In this document: in pieces, positions 25,299-34,001 of the stretch
Layout: each line of letters opens with the position of its first letter
Numbering within the stretch: the stretch's first letter is position 1
Assembly (NCBI GenBank): GCA_004299275.1
Contig: SCSU01000073.1
Location: 1-42,660, forward strand
Direction: 5' to 3'
Length of the DNA stretch: 42,660 bases
Source of the DNA: Patescibacteria group bacterium
Lineage (GTDB): Bacteria > Patescibacteriota > Patescibacteriia > 2-12-FULL-57-11
Position numbers and translations under genes: made by a program
The notes under the pieces: model-generated
The model's database searches: none
What the model was told of the DNA's origin: nothing
What the model saw: the letters and a program-made list of their open reading frames with translations, nothing else

Positions 25299-25613
25299 AT
25301 GAAACCCAGCATCCACCCCGAATATTTCCCCCAAGCCAAAGTGATTTGCGCCTGCGGGGAGGAATACGAAGTCGGCTCAACGAAGGAAGAGGTCCACGTT
25401 GAGCTCTGTTCGCATTGCCATCCGTTTTTTACCGGCAAACAAAAACTGGTGGACACCGCTCGCCGGGTGGAAAAGTTCCACGAGCGCGCGGCCAAAAAAG
25501 AAACGACCGCCCACCGCGGCGGCAAAAAGCGCAAACTGCAAAAGCGGGCGGCGCGCAAAGAAGCCGCGCGGGCGACTAAGGAAGAGGCCGCCGAAAAAAA
25601 ATCAGAAAAGTAA
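25299..25613 (+). CDS. rpmE: 50S ribosomal protein L31 with Lys/Ala-rich C-terminal extension
   Basis: '[27 protein letters not shown]', '[21 protein letters not shown]'. Confidence 0.93.
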   Translation: MKPSIHPEYFPQAKVICACGEEYEVGSTKEEVHVELCSHCHPFFTGKQKLVDTARRVEKFHERAAKKETTAHRGGKKRKLQKRAARKEAARATKEEAAEKKSEK

Positions 25614-25635
25614 GCTCATCAAACCGGCAGGCGTT

Positions 25636-25662
25636 CGACCATCTTTTCTGTTACGATGGTCG
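25636..25662. repeat. Short hairpin cgaccatc-N11-gatggtcg between rpmE and prfA
   Basis: 8-bp perfect arms in a spacer. Confidence 0.7.
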
Positions 25663-25692
25663 GGTCCGCTGGTTTTTGATTGTCTTTAAAAT

Positions 25693-26760
25693 ATGGACAT
25701 CATTCACGAAATCAATAAACGCCGCGCCCGCGCCGCGGAAGTAGAAAAAGAACTCGCCGCTAACCCCGCCGGTGAGCGGGCGCGCGCGCTCGGCCGCGAA
25801 TACGCCGAGCTGGAAAAAACTCTGCGTCTGGCCGACGAGTTTGACGCGCTGAGCAAAAATTTGGAAGAAACGCGCCGCATCGCCGAGTCCGAAAAGGACC
25901 CAGAGCTCCGAGCTCTGGCCGCGGGCGAACTCCCCGGGCTTAAAGCGCGCCGGGTGGCGCTCGAGGCCGCCATAAACGACGCCTTGAGCCCGCCCGACCC
26001 GTTGGACGAAAAATCAATCATCGTGGAGGTCCGCGCCGGCACCGGCGGCGAGGAGGCGGCGCTCTTCGCCAGCGAACTTTTTCGGCTCTACGCGCGCTTC
26101 GCCGAACGGAAAAAATGGAAAACGACATTAGTTTCGGCTAACCGCACGGATTTGGGCGGCTTTAAAGAAGTGATTTTCGAAATCGCCGGAGAGGGCGCTT
26201 ACCGCGAACTCAAATACGAAAGCGGCGTGCACCGCGTCCAGCGCGTGCCGGCGACGGAAAAGACCGGCCGGGTGCACACTTCCACCGTAACGGTGGCGGT
26301 ACTGCCGGAGGTGGAAGAAGTGGATGTGCGCATTGACCCCAAAGACGTCCGCCTCGACACCATGACCGCCGGCGGCCACGGCGGCCAGAGCGTCAACACC
26401 ACCTACAGCGCCGTCCGCCTCACTCATCTGCCGACGGGACTCGTGGTCTCCTGCCAGGATGAACGCAGTCAGCGCCAAAACCGCGAGCGCGCCTTTCAAA
26501 TTCTGCGGGCGCGATTATTCGCCATGGAAGAGGAAAAACGGCGAACCGAACGAAGAGAGGAACGGCGGGCGCAAATCGGCACCGGCGAACGCGCCGAAAA
26601 AATCCGCACCTATAACTTCCCCCAAGACCGCCTGACTGACCATCGTCTTAAAGAAAGCTGGCACAACCTACCCACAATCATGGACGGCGATATCGCGCCA
26701 ATCGTGTCTGCCCTGCGCCGCGCCGACCGCGAAGGGACGATGGGGCAAGGCGAAGAGTAA
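25693..26760 (+). CDS. prfA: Peptide chain release factor 1
   Basis: '[11 protein letters not shown]', '[26 protein letters not shown]', '[18 protein letters not shown]'. Confidence 0.96.
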   Translation: MDIIHEINKRRARAAEVEKELAANPAGERARALGREYAELEKTLRLADEFDALSKNLEETRRIAESEKDPELRALAAGELPGLKARRVALEAAINDALSPPDPLDEKSIIVEVRAGTGGEEAALFASELFRLYARFAERKKWKTTLVSANRTDLGGFKEVIFEIAGEGAYRELKYESGVHRVQRVPATEKTGRVHTSTVTVAVLPEVEEVDVRIDPKDVRLDTMTAGGHGGQSVNTTYSAVRLTHLPTGLVVSCQDERSQRQNRERAFQILRARLFAMEEEKRRTERREERRAQIGTGERAEKIRTYNFPQDRLTDHRLKESWHNLPTIMDGDIAPIVSALRRADREGTMGQGEE

Positions 26761-26766
26761 AGAGCA

Positions 26767-26795
26767 AGGTCAGACCTCTAATGGCGGTCTGACCT
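26767..26795. repeat. Hairpin aggtcagacc-tctaatggc-ggtctgacct in the prmC leader
   Basis: 10-bp perfect arms plus direct repeat GACCTCTAA (26773 and 26791). Confidence 0.9.
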
Positions 26796-26806
26796 CTAAC
26801 CTTTTT

Positions 26807-27724
26807 ATGCTTATCCGCGAGGCGCTTTTCGCCGGAACAAAAAAACTTAGCCGGCATCGCGAGGAGTGGAGCTCCAACGCGCTCGACGCCGAGCTCCTCC
26901 TCGCCTTCGCCCTAAAAAAACCGCGCGAATTTCTCTACAGCCATAACGAAAGACCGCTGCCGCCAGCGGCAGCAAAGCGCTACCGCGCGTATCTGGCGCG
27001 GCGGCTCCGCCACGAGCCGGTCGCTTACATCCTTGGCGCGAAAGAATTTTTCGGCCTCAAAATCGAGGTAAAAAAACGCTGCACGCTCATCCCCCGGCCG
27101 GAAACCGAAATTCTCGTCGAAAAAGCGCTTGAGCTGCTAAAATCTCCAAATACCAAATTCCAAATACCAAATTCCAAATACCAAATTATTGATGTTGGCA
27201 CCGGTTCCGGCGCGATTGCCGTCGCTGTCGCCCAAAATATGCCGCAAGTCCGCGTGATTGCGACGGACAACTCCGCCTGCGCCTTAAGAGTCGCCCGCCA
27301 AAACGCCCGCCTGCATGGCGTCGCTTCTCTGGTCAAATTCACCAAGGCCGACATCCTGCAGCCAACCTTATCCCCTATACCCTATTCACTATCCACTATT
27401 CACTACCCCCTATCCCCTTCGCCGCTCATCCTCGCCAACCTCCCCTACGTCCCCACTCGCGAGTGGCAAAAACTCCCGCCGGAAATTCGCCGCTATGAGC
27501 CGCGGGCGGCGCTTGACGGCGGCCGCGACGGCCTCACGCTCTATCGCCGGCTCCTAGCCCAAATCAACCAGCGCAGCATCAAATCATTCACGCTCCTCGC
27601 CGAAATCCATCCCGAACAAAAAACCGCCTTCCGGCGGTTGATCAAAAAATATTGGCCCAAGGCGCAAATTGCTTTCCACCAAGACCTGGCTGGAAAAATC
27701 CGGGTGGTCGAGACTATGGTTTGA
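26807..27724 (+). CDS. prmC: Peptide chain release factor N5-glutamine methyltransferase
   Basis: 'DAELLLAFAL', 'LIPRPETEILVEKAL', 'DVGTGSGAIAVAVA', 'LILANLPYVP' (NPPY variant), directly after prfA. Confidence 0.93.
   Translation: MLIREALFAGTKKLSRHREEWSSNALDAELLLAFALKKPREFLYSHNERPLPPAAAKRYRAYLARRLRHEPVAYILGAKEFFGLKIEVKKRCTLIPRPETEILVEKALELLKSPNTKFQIPNSKYQIIDVGTGSGAIAVAVAQNMPQVRVIATDNSACALRVARQNARLHGVASLVKFTKADILQPTLSPIPYSLSTIHYPLSPSPLILANLPYVPTREWQKLPPEIRRYEPRAALDGGRDGLTLYRRLLAQINQRSIKSFTLLAEIHPEQKTAFRRLIKKYWPKAQIAFHQDLAGKIRVVETMV
27146..27187 (+). repeat. In-frame 6 x 7-nt array (CCAAATA CCAAATT)x3 inside prmC
   Basis: Exactly 42 nt; encodes PNTKFQIPNSKYQI immediately before DVGTGSG. Confidence 0.97.
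27375..27416 (+). repeat. In-frame heptamer array CTATACC CTATTCA CTATCCA CTATTCA CTACCCC CTATCCC inside prmC
   Basis: Six 7-nt units (42 nt) with degenerate flanking units; lies just before LILANLPYVP. Confidence 0.93.
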
Positions 27725-27731
27725 TAAAATA

Positions 27732-27770
27732 AAAGACTGGACCCCGACGTTACGTTGGGGTCCAGTCTTT
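27732..27770. terminator. Bidirectional hairpin terminator between prmC and the pilin gene
   Basis: 14-bp perfect arms aaagactggacccc/ggggtccagtcttt at a convergent junction. Confidence 0.8.
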
Positions 27771-27775
27771 ATTTC

Positions 27776-28213
27776 CTAAATCGGCCCGACCGTGTGGTTG
27801 CCCTTGGCGCCGACCTGGGAGTCAATCTCTAAAGTATAACGGAGCGAATAAGCCGTCCCGTCGGAGGAGTAGAAAAAACAGCAATTTGAGTCGCTGACAC
27901 AGCTCGCGAGCGGGTCCACCGGCACTTTGGCGATAGCGCTTTCCTGTTTTAACGCTTGAGAGACGCTGTCGGAGTTGGTCAGGCAGAGGTTGCTCGCCGC
28001 GGGATAAGAATTTTTAGTGGTGAAATACAGCGCCAAACTTTTCTGCATTGTCCGGATGTCGGTCACGCGCCGCGAATCACGAGCGCGCTGGCGGACGTAG
28101 TTCGTGCCCGTAATGGCGATAGTCGCGAGCAAACCGACGATAGCGACCACCACCAAAAGCTCAATTAAAGTGAACCCCCCTTTGCGTTTTTTAATTCTGA
28201 AGTTTCTCGCCAT
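27776..28213 (-). CDS. Type IV pilin-like/pseudopilin protein
   Basis: Prepilin motif 'KRKGGFTLIELLVVVAIVGLLATIA'; start overlaps the 3' end of the DUF3048 gene. Confidence 0.9.
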   Translation of the reverse strand: MARNFRIKKRKGGFTLIELLVVVAIVGLLATIAITGTNYVRQRARDSRRVTDIRTMQKSLALYFTTKNSYPAASNLCLTNSDSVSQALKQESAIAKVPVDPLASCVSDSNCCFFYSSDGTAYSLRYTLEIDSQVGAKGNHTVGPI

Positions 28214-29333
28214 AGCCGGAAAAATTTTCTGACGCGCCGTAACTCACGCTGATTCCTTCCGGCACCACCTCAACCCAGGTCGCCCCGGGACGGAAGCGAA
28301 TCTCCTCGCCTGACTGATTTTTAAACCGCAGCCGCTCACTGGTAGAATCTTTCGACCAACTGCCTTCCTCGGCCTGGCTGTCTTTAAAAATTATAGCACG
28401 ACCGGCGCCAAGCGCGCCAAGCGCGAGCCGGCCGACCTCGTCAAGCACCCGAGTCCGGACAAAAATTATCGCGACATTCGCGGCCCTGAGCTCATCGCCG
28501 AGCGCGTCGCGGTCCGGAGAGTCGGCCAAAAAACGCCGATAAGCGCGCAACTGCGGTTCCCAGCGCCATTTAACTTTGTAATCGCGGGTGGAAAAAGGAA
28601 CAACGACCTCCTCGGCGGCGCTCCCGACCAAGGGGGTGGAAGTCGCGGCAAACTGCCAAGAACTTAAATTAACCGTCTGGTCCGCGCCGCGTTTTTGCTC
28701 CGCGCGTCGGAGCAAGTCGGAAGAGGTGTAGACATTATGTGGCGCCGAGCGCGAGCTCGCCCGCCAAAAATACGCCCCCCAAAAATATTCATCCAAATCG
28801 CGGACAACGCCGGCTTTGATTGCCGAGAGCGCCGCGGGCGAACCGCCGACGTGGGCGTAAAGCGCGTCAAGCTCCCCAGTCCAGTCCAAAAAATACGGCC
28901 TAGCGCTCCGGACCGGCCCGATTTCGGGCACTTCGCTCTCGGCTTCGTAAAAGGCGAGCAAGCGGGTGATGCCGCCCTCAACCGGCGCCTCAAAAACCAG
29001 CGAGGCCCGGCTGATTCCCGAGAGCGGCCGGGCGTCCACGTGATTTTCCACAGTCACGGCAAAAGGACGCCTGGTCTCAGTCGAGCTCGCCGGCAGTCCG
29101 TCCAATAACCGGCGCCGGACTTCCAGGTAAACCGGCGGCAGCGTCTGCGCGCTTCCGAACGTTGCCGCTCCGCTCACGGCCGTTGTTTGCCAGTACAAAA
29201 TCAGCCCCGTGCCGCCGATGAGTCCGCCCGGCACTGCCACCAAAAAGGCCAGAAAAATTCTGGCCGAAAACTTCATCTTTAAATATTTTTTCCACATTCT
29301 GCCCGCTCTCTCGAGCGCGGCGCGCATCGTCAT
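28191..29333 (-). CDS. DUF3048 domain-containing protein, membrane anchored
   Basis: 'RPFAVTVENHVDARPLSGISRASLVFEAPVEGGITRLLAFY', 'IGPVRSARPYFLDW'. Confidence 0.88.
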   Translation of the reverse strand: MTMRAALERAGRMWKKYLKMKFSARIFLAFLVAVPGGLIGGTGLILYWQTTAVSGAATFGSAQTLPPVYLEVRRRLLDGLPASSTETRRPFAVTVENHVDARPLSGISRASLVFEAPVEGGITRLLAFYEAESEVPEIGPVRSARPYFLDWTGELDALYAHVGGSPAALSAIKAGVVRDLDEYFWGAYFWRASSRSAPHNVYTSSDLLRRAEQKRGADQTVNLSSWQFAATSTPLVGSAAEEVVVPFSTRDYKVKWRWEPQLRAYRRFLADSPDRDALGDELRAANVAIIFVRTRVLDEVGRLALGALGAGRAIIFKDSQAEEGSWSKDSTSERLRFKNQSGEEIRFRPGATWVEVVPEGISVSYGASENFSGYGEKLQN

Positions 29334-29334
29334 A

Positions 29335-30012
29335 TTACTCCGTCGCTTTTTCTGCCGCCGGTTCGGCTTCCTCCTCTTCTTTCTTCTTAGTGACGACTTC
29401 AATGCCCTCAACCGAAACTTCGGTTTTGCCTTCAAGCGCCTTGAGTTCCTCTTCGCTCCGCGGCGCTTCTACATAAGTCACCACCTCATCCGGCTGGTCC
29501 AAAAAAGAAATCCCGTGCGGGGCCGCGATGTCGCGGACGCGAATGGCGTCGGCAAAGGCGGCGAGTCGCCCCAGGTCAACCGGAATTTCGTGCACCAAGT
29601 CGGCCGGCAGACACTCCACGGCGAGCGCGCTCAAATTTTTGACCAAAGTCCCGCCCAGACCCTTGACCGCCGGCGCCTCGCCGAAAAACTTCAAAGGTAT
29701 CTCCGTCTTCAATTTTTCCTGCATATTGACCGCCAGGAAATCGATGTGATTAACCGTGTCCTTGAGCGGGTCAAAACTCACCTCGCTGATCAGCACCTTA
29801 ACCGGCTTCTCCTCGTCCATTTTGAGGTCAACGAGCGTGGAGCCGCCGGCGGCGCGATAAACTTTATCAAAAACCGCGCGCTCAACCTGGACCGGACTGC
29901 TCGTTACGCCATGACCGTAAATCACCGCGGGGATTTTGCCCTCGGTCAGGAGATGTTTGGCGGCTTTTCCGGTTTTCTCGCGGCGCGAGACGGCGAGCAA
30001 AAGTGAGTCCAT
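29335..30012 (-). CDS. rplY: 50S ribosomal protein L25/general stress protein Ctc
   Basis: 'REKTGKAAKHLLTEGKIPAVIYGHG', 'HIDFLAV'; acidic C-terminal tail. Confidence 0.93.
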   Translation of the reverse strand: MDSLLLAVSRREKTGKAAKHLLTEGKIPAVIYGHGVTSSPVQVERAVFDKVYRAAGGSTLVDLKMDEEKPVKVLISEVSFDPLKDTVNHIDFLAVNMQEKLKTEIPLKFFGEAPAVKGLGGTLVKNLSALAVECLPADLVHEIPVDLGRLAAFADAIRVRDIAAPHGISFLDQPDEVVTYVEAPRSEEELKALEGKTEVSVEGIEVVTKKKEEEEAEPAAEKATE

Positions 30013-30072
30013 AAGACAAAATCTGGAGATACAAAAAGGGGTTTTAACCCCCGACTATTTATCATTTTCTTT

Positions 30073-30423
30073 TTATTCTTGCAAGACCCGGACAAACTCT
30101 TGGCCATCGGCCAGCAGTTCGTGGGTGGCAATCACGTCGTCAGTGTGGATCGGCCGCGAACCCTGAAAGCGCAGCGCGTCCTCCGAGGTGCAGTCAGTCA
30201 CGAGCCCCAGGGAAGAAATTCCGCCGCGCGAGACAACCACGAGCGCCAGTAGGGCGTGGCCGCACTTCCGGCAATGGATGTGCAGGAGATGGCTCTGGTC
30301 ATTTTCCCCCAGCACTTTGGCTTCAAGCGGGTCAAAAACCGATTCGCAAAGCGGACAGCGCGAAACCAGGTTAAGGCCGTTCCAGAATGAATTGGGAGAA
30401 AGCGGCGCTTTCATAGAGGTCAT
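30073..30423 (-). CDS. Zinc-ribbon-type hypothetical protein
   Basis: Two CxxC pairs ('CPLC', 'CRKC'). Confidence 0.6.
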   Translation of the reverse strand: MTSMKAPLSPNSFWNGLNLVSRCPLCESVFDPLEAKVLGENDQSHLLHIHCRKCGHALLALVVVSRGGISSLGLVTDCTSEDALRFQGSRPIHTDDVIATHELLADGQEFVRVLQE

Positions 30424-30430
30424 CTAAGAC

Positions 30431-30451
30431 CTACCCACTACTCACTACAAC
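30431..30451. repeat. Heptamer array CTACCCA CTACTCA CTACAAC containing the rodA stop codon
   Basis: Three 7-nt units; rodA TAG is 30445-30447. Confidence 0.85.
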
Positions 30452-31590
30452 GTAATTGTAGCTCCGGCGTCCCCCTCGGTCAACATTTCCGGACGCGCGC
30501 GCTCGGCCCGGACCGCAATGCTCTGGAGAATCCCGACAGCGAGCCAACTCGCGACAAGCGATGAGCCCCCTAAAGAAAGGAAGGGCAGGGCAATGCCAGC
30601 GACCGGCGCGACGCCGAGATTCATCCCGATGTTGACCGTGGCGGACAGCGCGAAATTAGCCATCAGCCCCAGCGTTAAAAAAAGGGTGAAATTGTCCCGA
30701 CAGAGGGCGGCTAAACGCGCCGCTCGACGAAAAAAAATAAAAAAGAGGACGAGCACGGCCGCCACGCCGAGAAAACCCAACTCCTCGCCGATCACGGCAA
30801 AAATAAAGTCCGACTGCGCCTCGGGGATAAAACGCAGCTGGCTTTGGGAACCAAACCCGAGGCCGCGGCCATAGAGCCCGCCGGCGCCAATCGCGATTTT
30901 CGCCTGCAGGCTGTTCCAGCCGCGCGAGAGCGGCGCGCGCGAAGGATTGACGAAGGTGTACAGCCGGTCCTTTTGATAATCCTTGAGCAAAAAAAACCAG
31001 GCAAAAAGCAGAATGGCGATTGCCCCGAAAACCAGCAGGGCCAGGTGCGAGCGCTTGGCGCCGGAGAGCAGCAGCAGGATGACCCAAAGCCCGACTAAAA
31101 TAGCTGCGCCGCCGAAATCCGGCTGGAGCAGGACTAGCGCTGCCGGCGCGGCGACCAGGAACGCCGAGGAAAAAAATAATTTTTTGTCACGCAGGTCGGC
31201 ATGCTTGCTCATCAGACGAGCCAAGAGAATGATGAGAGCGATTTTGACGAATTCCACCGGCTGAAAACCCCAGCCAATCGCCGTAAACCAGCCGCGGGTG
31301 CCGTGCAGGGTGGTGCCGAAGACAAGCACGATTAAAAGCAATGCCAGGGCGCCGAGATAAACTGCCCGACCATAATTTTCCAAAATCCGAAAGTTGACGG
31401 AACTCATAACCAAAAAACCGAGCAGTCCCGCCGCGAGCGACACTATCTGCTTAATCAAGCCGTTAAAGGAAGGCGGCTCTTGCGCAAAACCGACCGAGGC
31501 GATGGCCGCGAGCCCCAGCGCCGACAGCAAGAACGCCGAAAAAAACATCGGCCAGTCCATTTTGGAAAGTAAGCCAAGCGGGCGGGACAT
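30445..31590 (-). CDS. rodA: Rod shape-determining protein RodA (SEDS family)
   Basis: 'GTTLHGTRGWFTAIGWGFQPVEFVKIALI', 'LLQPDFGGA', 'GRGLGFGSQSQLRFIPEAQSDFIFAVIGEE'. Confidence 0.93.
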   Translation of the reverse strand: MSRPLGLLSKMDWPMFFSAFLLSALGLAAIASVGFAQEPPSFNGLIKQIVSLAAGLLGFLVMSSVNFRILENYGRAVYLGALALLLIVLVFGTTLHGTRGWFTAIGWGFQPVEFVKIALIILLARLMSKHADLRDKKLFFSSAFLVAAPAALVLLQPDFGGAAILVGLWVILLLLSGAKRSHLALLVFGAIAILLFAWFFLLKDYQKDRLYTFVNPSRAPLSRGWNSLQAKIAIGAGGLYGRGLGFGSQSQLRFIPEAQSDFIFAVIGEELGFLGVAAVLVLFFIFFRRAARLAALCRDNFTLFLTLGLMANFALSATVNIGMNLGVAPVAGIALPFLSLGGSSLVASWLAVGILQSIAVRAERARPEMLTEGDAGATITL

Positions 31591-31641
31591 GGTGTTTGAA
31601 CTCTAGAACGATTTTCTGCTTTTTGTCTAATTGTTGGAGTT

Positions 31642-31674
31642 AAAAACGCTCCGATCTAGTGTCGGAGCGATTTT
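31642..31674. terminator. Hairpin terminator cgctccga/tcggagcg with T/A tracts on both sides
   Basis: 8-bp stem flanked by aaaaa and atttt. Confidence 0.75.
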
Positions 31675-31701
31675 CTATCTCGCTTTCCTAGTCCTGCCGC
31701 C

Positions 31702-31743
31702 CTACCTACTGCGTACTACGTTCTACCTACTCACTGCCTACTG
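31702..31743. repeat. Six-unit heptamer array CTACCTA CTGCGTA CTACGTT CTACCTA CTCACTG CCTACTG (42 nt)
   Basis: Overlaps the 3' end and stop codon of CDS 31727-32614. Confidence 0.85.
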
Positions 31744-32614
31744 CACTTGGCGGCATAATTGCCTTGGGGTCAAGGATGTTGACCGACGGCGTGATTTCCA
31801 CTTTGGAGATGGCCGCGAGGTCCTGCACCCAAATTAAATCAACGTTTCTGACCTCACCCGTCTCCAATTGCTGAAGTTCCACCGAGTTAACCGCGACGAG
31901 CGCGGTACCCCGATAGAGCTTGGCCAAAAAATTGACGGTCCAGTAACCGTAAGCCGAGTGGTTAGTCACGGTAAAGGAAACCCGCGACACCACACCCTTG
32001 CCGTCGGCTGAGGCGGTTGAAGCAAACTGAGCGTCGGAGACCTCAAACTTGAGGTGGTCGTCGCGGTAACGGGGGTAATCGGGTACGAGGTGCGGATTGA
32101 CTTTGTGCCAGGCAAAATCGGAAATTTCGTAACGGGCGCCAGCCATACGGCTCGGACTCTCCAACCCAAGGTCAATCACGGATTTGGTCTCACCGGGGAG
32201 AACGTACTCCGTCTTTTTAGTGGTGGTCGTGTTTTCTCCGACAAACTGGCCGGTCCAAGTCGCCCAATAGTTCAGGTTGGGATTGCTAATCTCGGCGTAA
32301 ACGTCAACCAGCCCCTTGCCACCGTCTAACACCTGAACCTCTTTGCGGAGCAAGGGCTTGGCCAGCGCGGCGGCAATCGCCGCCGGATTGACCAGGTTCC
32401 GGCCAAGTTCGCGCTCTAGGCGCACGTCGCGGACATAGTCAATCAGGTAGAGCTTAACCGCGAACCCGACGGAAAAAAGCAGGAGCCCGGCATCAATTAT
32501 TAATAAAATCAAAATTAAAACCCGGCGCAGCTTAAGTTTGTGCGTAATATACCAGTAGCCGAATTTAAGCTGTTTTTCAGTCAAGTCGTTTGGCGGCAGA
32601 GAGTTCGGGTCCAT
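31727..32614 (-). CDS. Membrane-anchored hypothetical protein
   Basis: N-terminal TM 'RRVLILILLIIDAGLLLFSVGFAVKLYLI'; coding-like frame. Confidence 0.75.
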   Translation of the reverse strand: MDPNSLPPNDLTEKQLKFGYWYITHKLKLRRVLILILLIIDAGLLLFSVGFAVKLYLIDYVRDVRLERELGRNLVNPAAIAAALAKPLLRKEVQVLDGGKGLVDVYAEISNPNLNYWATWTGQFVGENTTTTKKTEYVLPGETKSVIDLGLESPSRMAGARYEISDFAWHKVNPHLVPDYPRYRDDHLKFEVSDAQFASTASADGKGVVSRVSFTVTNHSAYGYWTVNFLAKLYRGTALVAVNSVELQQLETGEVRNVDLIWVQDLAAISKVEITPSVNILDPKAIMPPSAVGSE

Positions 32615-32665
32615 ACCAGCAAATAGTATATCAAAGAAAGCGCCTCTCCGGCGCCTTCTTTAATA

Positions 32666-32689
32666 CTATGTTCTACGTTCTATGTTCTA
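32666..32689. repeat. Heptamer array CTATGTT CTACGTT CTATGTT CTA
   Basis: Identical 24 nt to 24140-24163; immediately downstream of the stop of CDS 32691-33818. Confidence 0.95.
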
Positions 32690-32690
32690 T

Positions 32691-33818
32691 TTACTTCACC
32701 ACTGCCCGCCAGACCTGAATCTTGCCGTCGCCGGTGCGCACACCGTAAGCAAAGGAACTGCCCACGCCGTATTCCGCCGGCGCGCCGTAAACTCGCGGCG
32801 CGTTAACCGAATCATTGGTCGCCGCCGTGTGAATCCGGATCGCCGATTCATACGCCGGGCTCGTCCCGCTCTCTGATGCAATCAATTTCTGAAAATATAG
32901 ACCGTCGCCTTTGACCATCAACTGTCCGCGCCGGCTAGAGTCGAGCCAAGAATAAGGCGGAGAACCGCTGCCGATTACCCGCCAGACATTTTCCGCATCG
33001 CCGCGGCCGTAAATGCCCGCTGTATTTTTGACGCCAATCTGGGAAGTGCTCTGCTCGCTTATAAGCCACTTGCCTGAAACACGGTTAAAACTGACTTCGT
33101 AAAGCGCGAGCGCGCTCATGTTAACGGCTTTCAGGTCCTGGAACCACGGCGCGAACTGGGCATAAGCGCGGCCGTCCACAGCGAGAATAAAATTAGCCGA
33201 ACTGCCGTAAACGCTGTTCGCGGTTTTCCAAATCGTGCCGTTGATGTAGGTCTCCCCTCTTTCAATTTTTAGCGTATGCAAACGGGGCGGACCGAGCACG
33301 CCGCCGGCAACATTAATCGCCGCGAAATCTTTGCCGTCGCTTTTATACCAGTGATAAATCGTCCGGCCGTCCGGCTTCCACAGCGGACCGTAGGTCTCTT
33401 CGCCATTCACCGAAGTGGCCATATCGCCGCCGGTCTGATGCAGCGGGTCCTCCCAGTGGTTGGTAATCACCGCCCGCTCCCCGACGCAAGTGCCGGTAAA
33501 ACGCACCAGCGAGCTCGGGGAGTCCTCGGCCATAACCTGCCAGTATTTGGTGAGCTTGGCGCCGTTGGCCTTTAAAGCGAAAAGTTTGGAAATTTTTTGC
33601 CCTTTGTAGCCATTCTCTTTCTGTACCTGCCAAACCAAATAAACGCGCTCGCCGCATTGGAACGCTTTAAAATCCTCTGGCTTGGGAACATTCGAGCTCC
33701 ACGGCGCCGGAATTTCCGCCACCAAATTTTTGGCAACGGGCAAATTGTCCGCGGCGATACCCGGAACCGGAAAAAAAGCGAAATTGACGGCAAAAACGGC
33801 TGAAAGTAATTTTTTCAT
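32691..33818 (-). CDS. Exported hypothetical protein
   Basis: Signal peptide 'MKKLLSAVFAVNFAFFPVPGIAAD'; soluble, aromatic/Gly-rich remainder. Confidence 0.75.
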   Translation of the reverse strand: MKKLLSAVFAVNFAFFPVPGIAADNLPVAKNLVAEIPAPWSSNVPKPEDFKAFQCGERVYLVWQVQKENGYKGQKISKLFALKANGAKLTKYWQVMAEDSPSSLVRFTGTCVGERAVITNHWEDPLHQTGGDMATSVNGEETYGPLWKPDGRTIYHWYKSDGKDFAAINVAGGVLGPPRLHTLKIERGETYINGTIWKTANSVYGSSANFILAVDGRAYAQFAPWFQDLKAVNMSALALYEVSFNRVSGKWLISEQSTSQIGVKNTAGIYGRGDAENVWRVIGSGSPPYSWLDSSRRGQLMVKGDGLYFQKLIASESGTSPAYESAIRIHTAATNDSVNAPRVYGAPAEYGVGSSFAYGVRTGDGKIQVWRAVVK

Positions 33819-33948
33819 AATGTTCCTCCCTTAGTGGAGTAACGGGAAAGGATAGCAAAAAACTGCCGCTTTGTCAATGCCTTGGGCAGGATTTCCCGCA
33901 AAAAAATGGCTAAAATAAGCAATATTCGAATTTTGAAAATCCGACAAA

Positions 33949-33974
33949 TAAAAAAACCGGTTGGGTGCTCCAAC
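33949..33974 (-). terminator. Rho-independent terminator (minus strand)
   Basis: Minus: GTTGG-AGCAC-CCAAC-CGGTTTTTTT. Confidence 0.65.
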
Positions 33975-34001
33975 GCGGCGTAAACTCGCGGGTTATCGGT
34001 C

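Noticed and set aside
25900-25918. Palindrome ccagagctc-c-gagctctgg inside prfA
   Set aside because: Considered as another inserted element, but the encoded '[12 protein letters not shown]' looks like normal RF1 sequence and no second copy was seen.
27146-27187. CRISPR-like array
   Set aside because: Contiguous 7-nt units with no spacers, inside a coding gene; nothing in the window looks like repeat-spacer structure or cas genes.
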